Shown here one piece after another: positions 6,757 through 14,619 of a stretch of DNA of 26,318 nucleotides. This DNA is from Clostridiales bacterium (GTDB lineage Bacteria; Bacillota; Clostridia; Lachnospirales; Cellulosilyticaceae): contig DYCF01000008.1 of the NCBI GenBank assembly GCA_019418225.1, forward strand, positions 1 through 26,318. The letters are read 5' to 3'. Position 1 is the stretch's first letter. Each line of letters opens with the position of its first letter. The notes beneath the pieces are model-generated. The model worked only from the letters and a program-made list of their open reading frames with translations. It did not search any database and was not told where the DNA came from. Both the position numbers and the translations under genes were made by a program.

Positions 6757-9198
6757 TTAAACTGAACTCAAATATTCTTTTACTTCCTTGCTACCTATTT
6801 CATAGTCAAGATTCTCTGCACACTGTACTAAAGTTTCTATAAACTTTTCAACTTCCTGTGAATATGTATACTGCTTTAATTCTTTAATTTGTTCTTCAAT
6901 AGCTTCTAAGTCAAAGTTATCGAAGCCTTCTAGTAAAGCTTGCAATACTTCCATATTCAAAGAGTGTTTTACCTTCTTATGAACTGAACGCTCAATTTTA
7001 TTTAAGCTCTGTAAGTATTTATCAATACCCTCTAGTACCATATCTATTACTTCTATGCACTTATCTATTCTTCTTCTAATATAGCCTATATCCTCCGTTC
7101 TTGCTGCAAGTTCTAATTCCTCAGCAAGTTCTGCAAGTTCAAGTGCACCTATATTACGACTGCTACCTTTGATACTATGAATATTAATAATAAATAATCC
7201 CATGTCCTTATCTATAAGTTCTTTAATATCCTTACGTAACCTAGACGTTTCTTTATGATACATTGCTAAAACTTCTTTATATAGTGTAATATTGCCATTC
7301 GCTTGTTTAGCACCCACTATCGTATCTACGCCATCTATAAACATTTCCATTTCCTGTACTTGCTCTTCTATCTTTGTAGCCTTTTGAACAAGATGTTTTG
7401 GCAAATGGCGTAATAAAATACGTTCTAATCGTATGACATCTATAGGTTTTGACATATAATCGCAGAAGCCTTCTTGCATAAATAATTCTTTCGCACCTGC
7501 AACAGCATTAGCCGTTAAAGCAATGACTGAAAGGTTATATCCATACTTCTCACCATTTTCTTTAATGAGACGCATCGTATCAATCCCATCTAGATGTGGC
7601 ATCATATGATCCATGAAAATCAAATCATATCGTTTTGTTTCTAATAAAGCCAAACATTCTTCACCACTACAAGCTGTATCAATATTGAACCTATGACTTG
7701 CCATAAGTCCTTCAGCTACCTTAAGGTTTACAACATTGTCATCTACAATAAGTACATTCGCATCTGGCGCCACAAAGTTAACTGTATTTTTATGTATTTC
7801 TACTGGTTTATAGCTCATTTTTTGTATTGGTTTTGAATTAATGATTTGCTGTGAAATTGAAATCGTAAATGTTGAACCTTTACCATATTCACTTTGAACA
7901 GTAATCGTTCCACCCATTAAGTCTAAAATCTGCTTACATATGCTAAGCCCCAATCCACTACCTTCAAGTGCATAATTCTTTCGCTTATCTAATCGTTCAA
8001 AGGTACTAAATAACTTATGAATCTCATCTTCTTTAATACCGATTCCTGTATCCTTAATGCTTATTTCAATATTGGCTTTACCCTTACATTTTTTCCATCT
8101 CGCACTAAAAGTAATTGTTCCACAATTAGTGTATTTTACTGCATTGTTTAATAAGTTAATTAAAACCTGTCTAATGCGTACTTCATCACCGTATAATTCG
8201 CAAGGCATACTGTTGTCTACATCTACTACAAGCTCAATAGGCCTGTCTTCTAATCTAAACTGTATCATACTTATCACATCATTAAATAATGAAGTTGGTT
8301 GATATCTTACATTTATAAGCTCCATCTTACCTGATTCAATCTTCGTTAAATCTAAAATATCATTAATAATAGCAAGTAATGATTTAGCTGCTCTATGAAT
8401 GCTTTGTGTTCTATCTCGCATTTCCATATCAATGTCATCCTTTAGTATAATCTCAGACATTCCTAATATGGCATTCATAGGTGTTCTGATTTCATGAGAC
8501 ATAGTGGCTAAAAATTGGCTTTTGGCTACATTAGCTTTCTCTGCATCTTGTTTTGCCTGCTCTGCTTCATTTTTAGCAGCCTGAATACTTGTGACATACT
8601 CTTCTAGCAAAAGTCGTTGTCTTTGGTTTTCTAATTCTTTTTTGCTATACATCCTTGTTTGAACAAAAAATTCTATACCAACTACACTACTTACAGCTAC
8701 GACGCTGATGAAACTACTAATATATCTACTTTGCTGTAACATCTGCTCCGCTATAGGTAAATGATAATATACATAACTGTAACTTACTGCAACAGCTATT
8801 ACTTCTAGTGCTAACATATACAATAAGCCTCTTCCACTTATCATCATAAACGTTAAAATGATACCAAATATATAATAATATGGAATTGTACCCTCTAACC
8901 CATTAGTAAATATAAATAATGCAGGAAATCCAATTAAATTTAATAACCCACAAATCACATATGGACACTTATTACAATACTTAAAATGATTAATCTTTAT
9001 AAATACAACTATACTTATTAACGCCATACATAAGCTCACCAATGAAATAGAAGAATTTCTTCCTTGTATATATGCTAATATTACATTCATTAGCGAAATA
9101 ATTATGCCGCCTATCCCATAAACATTTAATCTTTTTACTTCAATACTTATATTCTCTCCAAAATATCTATCCCTGATGTCTATTAGTAACTGTCTCAA
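6757..9198 (-). CDS. hybrid sensor histidine kinase (HisKA-HATPase-REC-HPt, 813 aa)
   Basis: Membrane phosphorelay protein. About six membrane segments span residues 28-182 with little extracytoplasmic sequence, then a coiled coil (185-226). The HisKA box ATMSHEIRTPMNA has phospho-acceptor His235. The ATPase domain shows N-box NNAVKYT (351-357), DTGIGI (383-388) and GSGLGLSI (413-420). The receiver domain (about 480-600) has VDD at 485-487, Asp530 in FMDHMMP and Lys584. The HPt domain has His674 in IHSIKGSSRNIGA. All four modules look active. The TTG start (9196-9198) is fixed by AAGGAGG 6 bases upstream. The final response regulator is not fused; the receiver-HD-GYP protein just upstream is a plausible but unproven partner. 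Confidence 0.95.
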   Translation of the reverse strand: MRQLLIDIRDRYFGENISIEVKRLNVYGIGGIIISLMNVILAYIQGRNSSISLVSLCMALISIVVFIKINHFKYCNKCPYVICGLLNLIGFPALFIFTNGLEGTIPYYYIFGIILTFMMISGRGLLYMLALEVIAVAVSYSYVYYHLPIAEQMLQQSRYISSFISVVAVSSVVGIEFFVQTRMYSKKELENQRQRLLLEEYVTSIQAAKNEAEQAKQDAEKANVAKSQFLATMSHEIRTPMNAILGMSEIILKDDIDMEMRDRTQSIHRAAKSLLAIINDILDLTKIESGKMELINVRYQPTSLFNDVISMIQFRLEDRPIELVVDVDNSMPCELYGDEVRIRQVLINLLNNAVKYTNCGTITFSARWKKCKGKANIEISIKDTGIGIKEDEIHKLFSTFERLDKRKNYALEGSGLGLSICKQILDLMGGTITVQSEYGKGSTFTISISQQIINSKPIQKMSYKPVEIHKNTVNFVAPDANVLIVDDNVVNLKVAEGLMASHRFNIDTACSGEECLALLETKRYDLIFMDHMMPHLDGIDTMRLIKENGEKYGYNLSVIALTANAVAGAKELFMQEGFCDYMSKPIDVIRLERILLRHLPKHLVQKATKIEEQVQEMEMFIDGVDTIVGAKQANGNITLYKEVLAMYHKETSRLRKDIKELIDKDMGLFIINIHSIKGSSRNIGALELAELAEELELAARTEDIGYIRRRIDKCIEVIDMVLEGIDKYLQSLNKIERSVHKKVKHSLNMEVLQALLEGFDNFDLEAIEEQIKELKQYTYSQEVEKFIETLVQCAENLDYEIGSKEVKEYLSSV

Positions 9199-9270
9199 TA
9201 TATCCTCCTTGATTATAATCTACTAACATCATCCATCTTAATATCTATTTCAATACTCTATTTTAATATA

Positions 9271-9378
9271 GATTTCACATTTATAAATTTTAGTTATTCA
9301 TGATTTTTAGTCATGTGAAATCATTAAGAGAAACCTATTTACCTACATGTATATTTCAAGTTTTTAGTTAGTTTCTCT
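9271..9378. repeat. two-hairpin dispersed repeat, copy A
   Basis: A 108-bp unit of two adjacent dyads. The first is GATTTCACA/TGTGAAATC (9271-9279 with 9314-9322, inner CATGA/TCATG). The second is AGAGAAAC/GTTTCTCT (9327-9334 with 9371-9378). It occupies most of the gap between the HD-GYP and kinase genes. An inverted copy about 95% identical lies at 21423-21530. It contains no ORF. Confidence 0.9.
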
Positions 9379-9409
9379 ATAATCTATTTTAATAAGCTGT
9401 TTTAATAAT

Positions 9410-10450
9410 CTATTTTAATAAGCTGTCTTCTCTTATACTCTTTGATACTTCATATATCTTTTCTTCAATATTCATAAAGGCATCTATTACATCTGGGTCA
9501 AATTGTTTTCCCTTCCCACTTAAGATCAACTCGCAGGCCTTTTCATGTGGCATTGCCTCACGATAAACTCTATCGGTAATAAGCGCATCATATACATCAG
9601 CTGCCGAAACAATTCTAGCACTCAGTGGAATGTCATTTCCTTTAAGTCTATTTGGATAGCCTTCTCCATCAAAGCGCTCATGGTGACTTGCCGCAATTTC
9701 CTTTGCAATGTCTAAATACTTTTGAGAAGGCATCCTTTTCATAATTGTATTAAGGACTTCTTCACCAATAAGCGTATGCTTCTTCATTTCTTCAAATTCT
9801 TCATCTGTTAAACGGGCTGGCTTTAATAATACAATATCTCTGATTCCAATCTTTCCAATATCATGAAGTGGTGCACTACGTACTAACATTTCTATGTAAT
9901 AATCACTTAATATATCTGTATATTTTCCGGCAGCCCTTAATTCATTAGCAATTAACCTTACATATTCTTTAGTACGTTCAATATGTCCACCCGTTTCATT
10001 ATCACGACACTCTATCAATTCACAAAAGCTCGTAATAATACTATCTTCTAATTCCTTTACTACATACTCTAAGTGAAGCTGATAATCGAATAATTGTAAA
10101 TGGGTCTCTATTCTATGTAGCATGCTTTTTTTAGCAAAAGGTTTTGTAATAAAATCTACCGCACCATATTCAAACCCCTTTGCTTCTACTTCACTCTCAT
10201 TGCTAGCTGTTAAAAAGATAACTGGAATGTTGCGTGTTGCTATATTGTTCTTAAGTGCCTTAATCGTTTCAAATCCGTCCATATCTGGCATATTAATATC
10301 CAACAATATTAAATCCGGTCTATTTTTCTTACAAAATTCTAACGCCTGCATTCCAGATTTTGTTAAACTAACTTTATAATAATCCTTTAGCAAATTGCTA
10401 GCTAATTTTAAATTTGCTAGATTATCATCCACCAATAATATATGTTTCAT
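9410..10450 (-). CDS. response regulator with HD-GYP c-di-GMP phosphodiesterase (346 aa)
   Basis: Cytoplasmic two-domain protein. The receiver (about 1-118) has the acidic pair VDD, phospho-acceptor Asp51 in LILLDINMPDMDG, and the Lys in TKPF. A short coiled linker leads to the HD-GYP domain with HDIGK (His196-Asp197) and HHERFDGEGYP (256-266), complete metal and GYP motifs. It should therefore hydrolyse c-di-GMP to pGpG/GMP when phosphorylated. The ATG at 10448-10450 is chosen because AAAAGGAG is 5 bases upstream; an in-frame start at 10474 has no such site. It precedes the hybrid kinase on the same strand, separated by 211 bp containing repeat copy A. A functional link to the glycosyltransferase pair at 18.2-20.2 kb is possible. 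Confidence 0.95.
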   Translation of the reverse strand: MKHILLVDDNLANLKLASNLLKDYYKVSLTKSGMQALEFCKKNRPDLILLDINMPDMDGFETIKALKNNIATRNIPVIFLTASNESEVEAKGFEYGAVDFITKPFAKKSMLHRIETHLQLFDYQLHLEYVVKELEDSIITSFCELIECRDNETGGHIERTKEYVRLIANELRAAGKYTDILSDYYIEMLVRSAPLHDIGKIGIRDIVLLKPARLTDEEFEEMKKHTLIGEEVLNTIMKRMPSQKYLDIAKEIAASHHERFDGEGYPNRLKGNDIPLSARIVSAADVYDALITDRVYREAMPHEKACELILSGKGKQFDPDVIDAFMNIEEKIYEVSKSIREDSLLK

Positions 10451-10625
10451 ATAATCTCCTTTTATTACATCCAAACTTCAGCGTATAAAATAAATTAATT
10501 CAAATATTCTATTACTCAGATTTTAACATTTTCTGGATTAAATTGGTACTTTTTGAATTAAATTGAGTGTTTTTTATACTAAATAAAGTGTCAGAACTGT
10601 TTTTTTATTTATATTAAAAGGAAAA

Positions 10626-10672
10626 TGTCCCCCAAAGGATAGATATTTTTTAATCTCTATCTTTTGAGGGAC
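10626..10672. terminator. bidirectional-looking terminator hairpin
   Basis: GTCCCCCAAAGGATAGA and its complement, ending GAGGGAC, form a strong stem about 55 bp beyond the stop of the leftward U32 gene (10728). The minus-strand continuation is ATTTTCCTTTT, the plus-strand GCTTTCTTTT. Confidence 0.7.
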
Positions 10673-10727
10673 GCTTTCTTTTATACTTTTACATACTTAA
10701 TCGTTATTTATGACACTTACTTCTATT

Positions 10728-11684
10728 TTAATATCTAATTTCAGGATAATAACAAGATAATCCTAGTTTACACATTACATTTCTCTCCTCAGGTAATATC
10801 ATCTTTTCTAGATACTCTTTCTCTGAGTCACATCTTTCTGCAATATTGATATTGTCTTTCATGTATTCTATGTCACGGCAAATATTTTGCCATTCATCAG
10901 ATCTTCCAACAATCTTACCTGCCGTAATGCCTAACTTTACAAAGCGGTAGATGGAACATAACCCACACGCAAACTTATGAAATGACTTAGTATAAAGCGT
11001 ATCATTAAGCTCTACTGCATTTTGAGTATGGAAATCTTGTTTTTGCATAAGCATTTCTATGTCTGCATTCATTAATGAACCACAAATCGAACACATTTCA
11101 CTGCGATGCATTCCCAAACAGTTTGCATCTGAAAAGGCACAGCCATTACGCATCATAAAGACTTCATATTCTACCTCTGGAACAGCCTTTACAATCTGCT
11201 CGATTTCTTCTGTACTTAAATCTCTCGGTAAAATAATACGCTTCGCCCCTCTTTCTGCATAAAACTTTGCAATTTCTCTATTATATACACCGGCAATAGT
11301 ACTAACTACAGAAGGGACACCTACCGCTTTTGCTAAACATACCAGCTCTATTGAGGATACAATGACACCATCTATGCCTACCTCCTTTAGCCTTTCCATA
11401 TATTCTCTTAAGAATTTATACTGCTCCTCGGAATACATGCTCGAGTTAAAGGTCACATAAATTAATTTTCCCTTGGCCTTAATATCCTTTACAATTTGCA
11501 ATACTTCTTCAAAAGTATGTGGGTTGGAAGCTTGCTTATATCCTGACATACGATTAATATCCGCAAATTCACCAAAGGCCTTGCGCCATGCTTCATCATG
11601 GAACCCCATATAAAACTCTCCCGCACCACAGCGAATATAATCATCCACATGTTCCACATTATTTAAAGGGACTAATGCTCTCAT
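10728..11684 (-). CDS. U32-family protein, UbiU/YhbU-like (318 aa)
   Basis: Single-domain U32 family protein of the length of UbiU/YhbU. The U32 core is clear: the N-terminal barrel segment CGAGEFYMGF, and PRDLSTEEI at about 154-162. Cysteines lie at 182, 189, 198, 201, 240 and 243 (NGCAFSDANC, CSICGS, CGLC). In UbiU, UbiV and related U32 hydroxylases such Cys sets hold a 4Fe-4S cluster, so an iron-sulfur enzyme in RNA or small-molecule modification is more likely than a protease. It overlaps the upstream U32-like gene by 4 bp (ATGA), so the two proteins are probably made in equal amounts as a complex. The substrate is unknown; clostridia lack ubiquinone. Confidence 0.85.
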   Translation of the reverse strand: MRALVPLNNVEHVDDYIRCGAGEFYMGFHDEAWRKAFGEFADINRMSGYKQASNPHTFEEVLQIVKDIKAKGKLIYVTFNSSMYSEEQYKFLREYMERLKEVGIDGVIVSSIELVCLAKAVGVPSVVSTIAGVYNREIAKFYAERGAKRIILPRDLSTEEIEQIVKAVPEVEYEVFMMRNGCAFSDANCLGMHRSEMCSICGSLMNADIEMLMQKQDFHTQNAVELNDTLYTKSFHKFACGLCSIYRFVKLGITAGKIVGRSDEWQNICRDIEYMKDNINIAERCDSEKEYLEKMILPEERNVMCKLGLSCYYPEIRY

Positions 11685-12598
11685 CTTTTCACCACCAAAT
11701 CTACTGGAAAATAAATATTACGAATGCTGTCTATACCTTGTACCTCACACGCTCTATTCTCAAAGTACACTGCTCTACCTACACGTAACCATTCATGTCC
11801 ATCATTGAATTTATAGCGAAAAACATTGCTATTACATTCCCCCTGGCACACCTCATTGGGCCTAAATTTCTTTTCAATCTCCTTATGAATAGAAGCAAAT
11901 TCGCAAATTTGCCCCACAGTCATATAACAATAAGGCCTGTGTATCCCCACCACCAAATTTTGGGGACAGGTCTCTAAACTTACTGTTTCGCCTGGGGGAC
12001 AGGTCTCTAAACTTGCTGTTTTGCCTGGGGGACAGGTCTCTAAATTTACTGTTTTGTGGGTTGGATCAAACTCTATGCCATTTATATCGTAAGCTTCTAC
12101 TAACTTATTGAAATAGCTCGTGAAAATTTTAGGGTGCAATGTGGTATTAAAATATTCTGGATATCTGAGGTCGCGATAATCCTTCATAAATAGCCTTCCT
12201 ATATTACACTTTAGTTTATATTGCTTTGACATATACTCTAGCATGCCATAGTCATTAACGGTAACTTCATCAATAATTTCTTTTAGGGCATTTACTATAT
12301 CATCTATCTTATCTTTACCCTTATCTAAATTCTTCTCTGTAAACATAGGAATAACTAAAGTTAATTTCACATTCTCAGACCCACAAAATACGGCTACGTC
12401 TTCAATAACCTTCGGTGGCAAATTTAAAAAATATTGACCACAGAAATATGAACCGATATAAATACGCTCACATCTCTCAAATCCTGCTGTTTCGTTGCAC
12501 TTCTTTATAATAGTATCAAAACCTACTATAGGATCTGATTCCGTAGTATATAGATTTTGAATAATGTCCGTCAGATTTAAACAATTTACTTCCCTCAT
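11681..12598 (-). CDS. U32-related partner protein, UbiV/YhbV-like, with in-frame repeat insertion (305 aa)
   Basis: Upstream partner of the U32 gene, coupled to it by an ATGA overlap. IYIGSYFCGQYFLNLP near the start, VNDYGMLEYMS at 114-124 and HRPYCYMTVGQICEFAS at 220-236 resemble the short UbiV/YhbV branch of U32 proteins. Cysteines at 224, 232, 251 and 255 could hold a cluster. Residues about 184-214 consist of LETCPPGKTAS, LETCPPGETVS and LETCPQN. This segment is encoded by three 33-bp copies of the GGGGACAGGTCTCTAA repeat, adding about 30 residues to what would otherwise be a continuous family sequence (EFDPTHK joined to LVVGIHRPYC). Because 33 is divisible by 3 the frame survives. ATG 12596-12598 follows a GGAG. 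Confidence 0.75.
   Translation of the reverse strand: MREVNCLNLTDIIQNLYTTESDPIVGFDTIIKKCNETAGFERCERIYIGSYFCGQYFLNLPPKVIEDVAVFCGSENVKLTLVIPMFTEKNLDKGKDKIDDIVNALKEIIDEVTVNDYGMLEYMSKQYKLKCNIGRLFMKDYRDLRYPEYFNTTLHPKIFTSYFNKLVEAYDINGIEFDPTHKTVNLETCPPGKTASLETCPPGETVSLETCPQNLVVGIHRPYCYMTVGQICEFASIHKEIEKKFRPNEVCQGECNSNVFRYKFNDGHEWLRVGRAVYFENRACEVQGIDSIRNIYFPVDLVVKR
11962..12060. repeat. 33-bp x3 in-frame tandem repeat (GGGGACAGGTCTCTAA family)
   Basis: Units start at 11962, 11995 and 12028, each beginning GGGGACAGGTCTCTAAA and continuing TTRCTGTTT. The array lies inside the U32-like coding region. The same 16-17 bp core occurs at 24203-24253 and four times at 26211-26318. Confidence 0.95.
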
Positions 12599-12626
12599 CT
12601 CTCGGTGCTCCTGACTCCTTCTTGAT

Positions 12627-12678
12627 TATAGTTAACATTTCAACCCTCTTATCTTCTCCTCTCAAGTAGTTAACTATA
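12627..12678. repeat. 10-bp inverted repeat upstream of the U32 pair
   Basis: TATAGTTAAC at 12627-12636 and its exact complement at 12669-12678, 32 bases apart, just upstream of the U32-pair start at 12598. It could be an operator or a weak hairpin; nothing else supports a function. Confidence 0.4.
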
Positions 12679-12700
12679 CATCATCCTCCCACTTAGCCCA

Positions 12701-12991
12701 TACGAGTTCTTCACAAGCGTGCCACCAGGTTCTTTCCCTTACACCTGTTTGTGGGGATAATTTCACATATGTTTTTTGAGCTCCACTTCCAGCGTAGCGA
12801 GGGAGATGGCAAAAAATATATTTCCTTTCCCTATGTTTCCTCCCTCTCTCCACATATGAGCTCTTCACAAGAGTGCCACCACGGCCTTTCCCTTACACCT
12901 GTTTGTGGGGATAATTTCACATATGTTTTTTGAGCTCGACTTCCAGCGTAGCGAGGGAGATGGCAAAAAATATATGTGAACTTATCCCCAC
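12701..12991. repeat. tandem copies of a palindrome-ended repeat element
   Basis: Sequence 12701-12820 recurs at 12855-12974, a 154-bp shift with a few substitutions. The second copy contains a complete palindromic unit, 12905-12991. It runs from GTGGGGATAATTTCACATAT at one end to the near complement TATATGTGAACTTATCCCCA at the other, around a core CCAGCGTAGCGAGGGAGATG. The first copy (12751 onward) lost its right end after 12820. Open frames across it on the minus strand are by-products of the repeat. It looks like a MITE or REP-type element. Confidence 0.85.
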
Positions 12992-13001
12992 TCCCTCCAC
13001 T

Positions 13002-13038
13002 AAAAAAAGGCCAGGTAGCACTCTTGTGCAACCTGACC
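13002..13038 (-). terminator. terminator of yjdM
   Basis: The minus-strand stem GGTCAGGTTGCAC / GTGCTACCTGGCC (13038-13009) with a 4-base loop is followed by TTTTTTT (13008-13002). It begins 15 bases after the yjdM stop: a textbook rho-independent terminator. Confidence 0.92.
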
Positions 13039-13052
13039 TCTTTATATTTTTT

Positions 13053-13391
13053 TTACAGTTTTTTAACGAACTCTGATTTTAATTTCATAGCCCCGATTCC
13101 ATCGATTTTACAATCGATATCGTGGTCACCATCTACTAAACGGATATTTTTAACTTTTGTTCCGATTTTAACTACTAATGAGCTACCTTTTACTTTAAGG
13201 TCTTTGATAACTGTTACGCTATCACCATCTTGTAAGATGTTTCCATTAGCATCTTTGAAAACTTTTACATCTTCGTTTGTTTCTTCTGAACCTGGTGTCC
13301 ATTCGTGTGCACATTCTGGACAAACAAGAAGTGCACCATCTTCATATGTGTACTCTGAATTACATTTTGGGCAATTTGGTAAATGTTCCAT
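13053..13391 (-). CDS. yjdM: YjdM/PhnA family zinc-ribbon protein (112 aa)
   Basis: The N-terminal zinc ribbon LPNCPKCNSEYTYEDGALLVC is followed by PECAHEW, giving two CxxC pairs. A small beta domain follows (VFKDANGNILQDGDSVTVIK, LKVKGSS, then LVDGDHDIDCKIDG). This is the full YjdM (formerly PhnA) family layout at about the normal length. The historic alkylphosphonate label comes from an E. coli operon; the protein has no demonstrated phosphonate role. I chose ATG 13389-13391, with GGAG 8 bases upstream, over an in-frame start at 13418. It is monocistronic with a strong terminator at 13002-13038. Confidence 0.93.
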   Translation of the reverse strand: MEHLPNCPKCNSEYTYEDGALLVCPECAHEWTPGSEETNEDVKVFKDANGNILQDGDSVTVIKDLKVKGSSLVVKIGTKVKNIRLVDGDHDIDCKIDGIGAMKLKSEFVKKL

Positions 13392-13686
13392 TTTGGTATC
13401 TCCAATCGTTCTAGTCAATTTTTAATTTATTATATGCTTATATATACTACCATAGTCTCCATGGCTTTGACAAACAAGCAAAGTACCTATTGCTCTAAAT
13501 TCATTATGCCCACTTTAAAACTAACCATTCGAAAACACCTAGACTTACATGATTCCCTCACATATTACTCATACTGATAAAGGTAAGATATAAAACATTC
13601 TAAAATACACACACTATAACCACTTATAATTTTATAATTTATAATCCTATAATAATTTATAATCCTATAAATAGAAAGGAAATTCT

Positions 13687-14613
13687 ATGAGAGTTCGAAG
13701 AGAAATTAAACCTATCGTTGCCATCACCCAAAATCCAAATGAATCCATAGCCATCTCAAAAGGCTTGGATTTAATCCACTTTTCCTCTATGATTCGCAAG
13801 GAGGATGTGGTAGTTATTACACCTAACTGGGTAACACCTGCTGCCCCTGCTAGCGGCCGCGTTGTAGGCCCTGAAAGTTTAAGGTGCATCATTCAAAAAG
13901 TTAAAGCTTGTCATCCTAAACGCATTGTCGTTGCTACTGCTCCTGCCGAAAGAGATGTATCCGACCTTATGGAAAAAGTAGGTTTTGCTAAAGTCATAGA
14001 CGAAGAAGGCGTAGAATTTATCAATCTTAATCAAGGCCCCTTTGTTTATTTAGAACTTAATCATGATATGCCTTCTCGCATTGTTGTGAATAAACTTTTT
14101 GAAGAAATGACCTTTCTCATTTCATTTACTCAGCTTAAAATTCATGAAGAAGCTACGGTATCTGCTGCTATCAAAAATATTGCTATGGGCTGGCCTAGCG
14201 GTGAAGAACAGGGTTATCCTAAAAAAGACTTAGGTATCCACGATGAACTACATGATTTTATTGCTGCTATGTTCGAAAAGTTTACCATCGACGTCTCTAT
14301 TGTAAGTGCTAGCCCCGCCATGATTGGTACAGGTCCACATAAAGGCACCGCCATTCATTCTGATATGGTCTTATGCGGTACGGATGCCCTAAGTACTGAT
14401 GTCATTGGTGCGCGTCTGCTTGGATTCAAGCCTCAAGCCGTTCACTATCTTCATAAGATTATTAAGAAAGGCTTAGGCCGTAGTACCTTTGACCTTAAAC
14501 AAGGCAAGGGCATTCAATTTCCTGGCCTTTCTCTAGAAGCAGCGGAGCAACACTTTAGTAAATGTGCTTATCAAAAACAATTTGCCGTAGATTCTAACCG
14601 CCCTGACTCTTAA
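13687..14613 (+). CDS. DUF362 family protein (308 aa)
   Basis: Matches DUF362 proteins: an N-terminal region of the type VVITPNWVTPAAPASGRVVGPESLRCIIQKV, a central ISFTQLKIHEEATVSAAIKNIAMGWPS (the conserved lysine-containing loop of the family), and C-terminal GTDALSTDVIGARLLGFKP. Many relatives carry a ferredoxin tail; this one has none and only a few scattered Cys, so it is the ferredoxin-less form. Biochemistry is unknown. AAAGGA lies 8 bases before the ATG, behind an AT-rich stretch with TATAATCCTATAA repeated twice (13633-13672) that probably contains the promoter. It runs convergent to the radical SAM gene, with only 6 bp between stops and no evident terminator. Confidence 0.85.
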   Translation: MRVRREIKPIVAITQNPNESIAISKGLDLIHFSSMIRKEDVVVITPNWVTPAAPASGRVVGPESLRCIIQKVKACHPKRIVVATAPAERDVSDLMEKVGFAKVIDEEGVEFINLNQGPFVYLELNHDMPSRIVVNKLFEEMTFLISFTQLKIHEEATVSAAIKNIAMGWPSGEEQGYPKKDLGIHDELHDFIAAMFEKFTIDVSIVSASPAMIGTGPHKGTAIHSDMVLCGTDALSTDVIGARLLGFKPQAVHYLHKIIKKGLGRSTFDLKQGKGIQFPGLSLEAAEQHFSKCAYQKQFAVDSNRPDS

Positions 14614-14619
14614 AACAAA

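Noticed and set aside
10728..11684. Calling the U32 protein a collagenase-type protease
   Set aside because: The Cys pattern and paired gene arrangement fit iron-sulfur U32 proteins better, and no protease-specific residues are visible.
12674..13031. Two similar minus-strand open frames of 64 and 66 codons
   Set aside because: They are translations of the duplicated palindromic element, overlap its inverted ends and lack ribosome sites.
12976..13425. 149-codon plus-strand open frame
   Set aside because: It is the antisense of yjdM, whose zinc ribbon, start and terminator on the minus strand are clear.
13687..14613. DUF362 gene as a member of the peptide cassette
   Set aside because: It is on the opposite strand, convergent with the radical SAM gene, with its own upstream region; nothing but proximity links them.
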